Source: an uncultured Anaerolineaceae bacterium (GTDB taxonomy: Bacteria > Chloroflexota > Anaerolineae > Promineifilales > Promineifilaceae). Taken from it: DNA of 7,377 bases. The notes under the pieces were generated by a model. It searched no databases. It was not told where the DNA came from and saw nothing but the letters and a program-made list of their open reading frames with translations. Numbering within the stretch: the stretch's first letter is position 1; each line of letters begins with the position of its first letter. Where the stretch lies: the NCBI GenBank assembly GCA_937967805.1, contig CALBTC010000355.1, forward strand, positions 1-7,377. Direction: 5' to 3'. Shown piece by piece: positions 5,272-7,377 of this stretch. The position numbers and the translations under genes were made by a program.

Positions 5272-5629
5272 CTTCCTCATCCTCGCTAACTTCTGTGTTC
5301 CAGCGCATGGTGGGCGGCTCTTCAATGGCCGGACCTTCGCCCTGGGCCAGCCGGTCCAGCCAGCTGAGGGGGTCTTCCGGTGCGGCCGTTTCAATAGCAA
5401 TGTACGCGCCGTAGGTTTCTTCTAAATGCGGCCGTTCGCGCACCACCTCCTGCACCAGCTCGGGCAGACGGCCGCTGCGCTCCATGGTGCCAATCAACAG
5501 CCCGGCCTTGTCGCGATGGGTCTTGCCCCGCAGATCATCATACGCCACCCCCAACCGCCGGCACAGCAGTTGCAGCTCCTCCAGGTTAAAAACCGTCAGT
5601 AAATCATCTCGTAACTGTTTACGATCCAT
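5264..5629 (-). CDS. Small protein with N-terminal effector-associated-type (death-fold-like) domain, 'EAD2'
   Basis: A 121-residue soluble protein. Residues 3-69 form a helical domain with the pattern QLRDDLLTVFNLEELQLLC, then LGVAYDDLRG, then GRLPELVQEVVRERPHL. It fits the effector-associated domain family better than the relative at 1453-1836 does, retaining the LC..LGV.YDDL core. Residues 70-121 are a low-complexity linker rich in P, E and A, ending in SEDEEDE. In characterised prediction work such domains couple effectors and sensors of bacterial conflict systems by homotypic contacts; here no effector is fused or adjacent, so an adaptor role is inference. The ATG at 5629 has only a weak GGA upstream. 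The gene lies 69 bases after coaBC and overlaps the DUF423 gene by eight bases, making it the first gene of a three-gene coupled set. I cannot say what signal it would transmit. Confidence 0.85.
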   Translation of the reverse strand: MDRKQLRDDLLTVFNLEELQLLCRRLGVAYDDLRGKTHRDKAGLLIGTMERSGRLPELVQEVVRERPHLEETYGAYIAIETAAPEDPLSWLDRLAQGEGPAIEEPPTMRWNTEVSEDEEDE

Positions 5630-5640
5630 ATTTTTCCGTT

Positions 5641-5697
5641 ATCGGTAATCGGTGATCGGTAATCGGAAAGTGACTGCCTACCGATCACTGCTTACCG
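5641..5697. repeat. Direct and inverted ATCGGTAATCGG repeats between coaBC and EAD2
   Basis: ATCGGTAATCGG occurs at 5641-5652 and again at 5655-5666. The segment 5643-5661 pairs with 5679-5697 over 19 bp with two mismatches around a 17-nt loop. The structure starts two bases past the coaBC stop codon and ends 13 bases before the EAD2 start. No U-tract follows on the minus strand (AUAACGGAAAAAU), so it is not a standard intrinsic terminator. It could stabilise the coaBC 3' end, mask the EAD2 translation start, or be a dispersed intergenic repeat element. Confidence 0.65.
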
Positions 5698-5698
5698 T

Positions 5699-6928
5699 TT
5701 ACCGCTCCCCGTTCAGGCTCCTTGCCACATGATGCACCAGCCGCTCAGCAACGGCCGTTTTGCTTTGCAATGGTATCTCTTCCACTACCCCGGCCGAGCT
5801 GAGCAGCAGCACCTTGTTGGTATCCACTTCAAACCCGGCATCCTCGTCCATCACGTCATTCACGGCGATGAAGTTTAGCCCTTTACGCAGCAGTTTGTCA
5901 CGGCCGTATTCAAAAGCGTTGTGCGTTTCGGCGGCAAAGCCCAGCACCACCCGCGGATAACCGCTTTTGTCCCGCTGCTCCTTCACCGCCGATAAAATAT
6001 CCAAAGTCACTTCCAGACCGATGGCCCGCCCCCATTGCTCATCGGTCTTCTTGATTTTCTGGCCCGATTGGGCGTTGGGACGGAAATCGGCCACAGCAGC
6101 TACCATGAAAAGAGCATCCGATCCCTTGGACGCTTCCAGCACGGCGTCACCCATCTCATCGGTAGTTTGCACGGAAACGGCCGTTGCCCCAAACGGCACC
6201 GGCTCAACAATGGGACCATGCACCACCGTCACCTCCGCGCCGGCGTCCAGCGCCGCCTGGGCCACGGCCAATCCCTGCTTGCCGGTGGAGCGATTGCTGA
6301 TGAAGCGCACCGGGTCCAGCGGCTCCCGCGTGGGCCCGGTAGAAACCACCACCTTGCGCCCGGCCAGTGGACCACCCTTCGCCAGCATCTGCCGAATGTG
6401 GGCCAGCAAATCGGCCGGTTCCACCATCCGCCCCAGGCCGGATAAGCCCGAAGCCATGCGCCCCTCGGCCGGTCCGGCAAAGTGGACGCCGCGTTCGCGC
6501 AGCGTGGCCACGTTAGCCTGCGTGGCCGGATGTTCGTACATGCCCATATCCATCGCCGGGGCAATAAGGAGGGGGCAGCGCGCTGCCAGCGCTGTGACCG
6601 TCAGCAAATTATCGGCCAGGCCGTGGGCCAGCTTGCCAATTGTGTGGGCGGTAGCCGGGGCAATGACAAAGAGATCGGCCGTTTCCCCCAGACCCACGTG
6701 CTGCACGTGATCGTCTAGGCTCCACATGTCGCCGTAAGACGGCCGTCCTGTCACCGAGCGAAACGTCAGCGGTGTTATAAATTGCTGTGCGCCTTCCGTC
6801 AAGATGACATCGACTTCAGCGCCCGCCTGCGTCAATTTAGAAGCCAAATCGACCGCTTTGTAACAGGCAATGGAACCGGTCACCCCCAACAAAATTCGTT
6901 TTCCCGTCAATAAGCTGATTTTTTCCAT
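5699..6928 (-). CDS. coaBC: Bifunctional phosphopantothenoylcysteine decarboxylase / phosphopantothenate-cysteine ligase
   Basis: A 409-residue cytosolic FMN enzyme making 4'-phosphopantetheine in CoA biosynthesis. The CoaC half (about 1-185) has GVTGSIACYKAVDL at 15-28, the catalytic H77 in HVGL, PATAHTIGKLAHGLADNL at 91-108 and the substrate clamp PAMDMGMYEHP at 124-134. The CoaB half (about 190-409) has STGPTREPLDPVRFISNRS at 196-214, AAVADFRP and KIKK, and ends with the FIAVNDV and DTNKV motifs. Two CoaC positions differ from the E. coli enzyme: PAMN reads PAMD (D127), and the flap motif ACG reads ASG (S160). Both fit, to my recollection, an alternative clade found in other phyla. ATG 6928 is preferred over an adjacent TTG at 6931; neither has a clear Shine-Dalgarno. 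The gene is divergent from pckA and is followed closely by the repeat-filled gap and EAD2. Confidence 0.96.
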   Translation of the reverse strand: MEKISLLTGKRILLGVTGSIACYKAVDLASKLTQAGAEVDVILTEGAQQFITPLTFRSVTGRPSYGDMWSLDDHVQHVGLGETADLFVIAPATAHTIGKLAHGLADNLLTVTALAARCPLLIAPAMDMGMYEHPATQANVATLRERGVHFAGPAEGRMASGLSGLGRMVEPADLLAHIRQMLAKGGPLAGRKVVVSTGPTREPLDPVRFISNRSTGKQGLAVAQAALDAGAEVTVVHGPIVEPVPFGATAVSVQTTDEMGDAVLEASKGSDALFMVAAVADFRPNAQSGQKIKKTDEQWGRAIGLEVTLDILSAVKEQRDKSGYPRVVLGFAAETHNAFEYGRDKLLRKGLNFIAVNDVMDEDAGFEVDTNKVLLLSSAGVVEEIPLQSKTAVAERLVHHVARSLNGER

Positions 6929-7033
6929 CAATCTAGTTTAACCAGAAACCGCAAAACGCAAAATAATGCGCTTTTATGAATATTGTTTATGATACACATT
7001 ACGTTTTGCCAAAAAAATCCAAATGATTTTTGA
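6929..7033. promoter_or_regulatory. Divergent coaBC/pckA intergenic region
   Basis: An AT-rich spacer between two divergent starts. For coaBC, a possible -35 TTGGCA lies on the minus strand at 7012-7007 with a poor -10 (CATAAA) about 15 bases on; this is weak. A dyad GCAAAACG (6951-6958) / CGTTTTGC (7002-7009) spans most of the gap and could be coincidence or an operator pair. No RNA gene or ORF of substance is seen here. Confidence 0.3.
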
Positions 7034-7039
7034 TATAAT
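7031..7039 (+). promoter_or_regulatory. pckA: Extended -10 promoter of pckA
   Basis: TGATATAAT combines the TGn extension with a perfect TATAAT at 7034-7039. There is no recognisable -35 at normal spacing (the region is an A-run), as is common for extended -10 promoters. Transcription would begin near 7046, leaving a leader of about 36 nt. Confidence 0.7.
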
Positions 7040-7070
7040 GCCCCCGGCAAAAACGTCAATCGAAAAATCA

Positions 7071-7076
7071 GGGAGG
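7071..7076 (+). promoter_or_regulatory. pckA: Shine-Dalgarno of pckA, supports a TTG start
   Basis: GGGAGG lies five bases before TTG 7082. No ATG or GTG is available at a comparable distance, and the protein's family similarity begins shortly after this codon. Confidence 0.8.
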
Positions 7077-7081
7077 TTCTT

Positions 7082-7377
7082 TTGTCTACTCATTTCACCC
7101 TTAAAAAACACAACATCGAAGTTACCACCATTGTACGCAACGCTATGCCGGCCCAACTCTACCAGGAGGCCCTGGCTCACGAAGTGGATGCAGCTATCGC
7201 CGATTCCGGTGCCTTGATGGTACGTTCCGGCGCCAAAACGGGCCGCAGCCCCAAAGACAAGCGCATCGTGGAGCATCCAGATTCTAAAGATGACATCTGG
7301 TGGGGATCGGTCAATATTCCGGTAGATGAGCACACTTTTGCCATCAATCGCGAACGGGCTATCGACTATTTGAACAC
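7082..7377 (+). CDS. pckA: Phosphoenolpyruvate carboxykinase (ATP), N-terminal part
   Basis: The first 98 codons of an ATP-type PEP carboxykinase, cut by the right edge; the full protein is normally about 530 residues. The enzyme converts oxaloacetate plus ATP to PEP, CO2 and ADP in the cytosol, the entry step of gluconeogenesis. The diagnostic stretch is SGAKTGRSPKDKRI at 49-62, with R55 matching the substrate-binding arginine of the family, followed by DIWWGSVNIPVDEHTF at 71-86 and INRERAIDYLN at 88-98. This is the ATP-dependent, not the GTP-dependent, family. Translation starts at TTG 7082, reading MSTHFTLKKHNI, with GGGAGG five bases upstream and an extended -10 promoter 43 bases before it. 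The active-site lysines, P-loop and metal ligands lie beyond the window. Confidence 0.95.
   Translation, partial: MSTHFTLKKHNIEVTTIVRNAMPAQLYQEALAHEVDAAIADSGALMVRSGAKTGRSPKDKRIVEHPDSKDDIWWGSVNIPVDEHTFAINRERAIDYLN

Larger units (their letters stand above)
23..6745. repeat. Dispersed, over-represented palindrome CGGCCG (core of ACGGCCGT)
   Basis: By hand count CGGCCG begins at 23, 257, 1022, 1710, 1953, 2767, 3277, 3405, 3542, 3553, 4555, 5139, 5383, 5429, 5469, 5752, 5791, 5901, 6178, 6412, 6466, 6676 and 6740, which is 23 copies. Nine are the full ACGGCCGT (1022, 1710, 3277, 3405, 5139, 5752, 5901, 6178, 6740), and four extend to AACGGCCGTT (1022, 1710, 5752, 6178). All lie inside coding regions. 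They are read mostly as Thr-Ala-Val or Gly-Arg, so the same DNA word is placed in more than one frame. This is a scattered DNA word, not a contiguous array. Confidence 0.7.

Noticed and set aside
5272..5400. Longer N-terminus for the DUF423 protein
   Set aside because: It would be a basic, non-membrane stretch read over the EAD2 gene. The family's hydrophobic N-terminus starts at ATG 5271, next to a good SD.
5641..5697. CRISPR-like array
   Set aside because: Units are only about 12 bases with 2-base or overlapping spacing and both orientations; there are no spacers and no cas genes.
5967..6710. A 247-codon open frame on the + strand
   Set aside because: It lies wholly antisense to coaBC, whose protein is unmistakable. 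The translated composition (S, R, P, A rich, no fold motifs) is typical of an antiphase shadow in GC-rich DNA.
6974..7333. A 119-codon open frame on the minus strand
   Set aside because: It is antisense to the clearly recognisable pckA start and its promoter, and shows no family features.

Overview
The window looks like a chromosomal stretch from a free-living bacterium, most likely of the Chloroflexota (Anaerolineae/Caldilineae-like). This assignment is an inference. It rests on the protein flavour of the housekeeping genes, on two small stand-alone death-fold-like 'effector-associated domain' (EAD) proteins of a type I know mainly from Chloroflexota and other multicellular or filamentous bacteria, and on moderately high GC with frequent GTG/TTG starts. 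Nothing here looks like a phage, plasmid, transposon or CRISPR locus.

Layout. The left edge carries the C-terminal part of an M23/LytM zinc endopeptidase on the + strand (1-555). It converges on a long minus-strand block (639-6928). In the direction of transcription that block reads: coaBC (coenzyme A biosynthesis); a 69-bp gap full of CGGTAATCGG-type repeats; EAD protein 2 - DUF423 membrane protein - rhodanese; a 130-bp gap with a probable promoter and leader hairpin; HMG-CoA lyase - aat; an 80-bp gap with a perfect 15-bp inverted repeat; then prs (PRPP synthetase) - EAD protein 1 - alpha/beta hydrolase. At the right edge, pckA (ATP-type PEP carboxykinase) starts divergently on the + strand from a TTG codon, behind an extended -10 promoter, and runs off the window.

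How the genes fit together. All five junctions inside the minus-strand groups overlap by 1 to 8 bases (TAGTG, ATGA twice, ATGAGTGA, ATGAGTAA), so the genes in each group are probably translationally coupled. The metabolic genes are ordinary (CoA, PRPP, HMG-CoA/acetyl-CoA, gluconeogenesis, N-end rule degradation). The unusual element is that two small EAD proteins are embedded in these housekeeping operons. One carries the domain at its C-terminus and the other at its N-terminus, and no conventional effector (caspase, TIR, STAND NTPase) is in view.

Two further layers stand out. The palindrome CGGCCG, usually within ACGGCCGT, occurs 23 times, far more than composition predicts. Three of the intergenic gaps hold long inverted repeats of unrelated sequence, two of which begin right at a stop codon.
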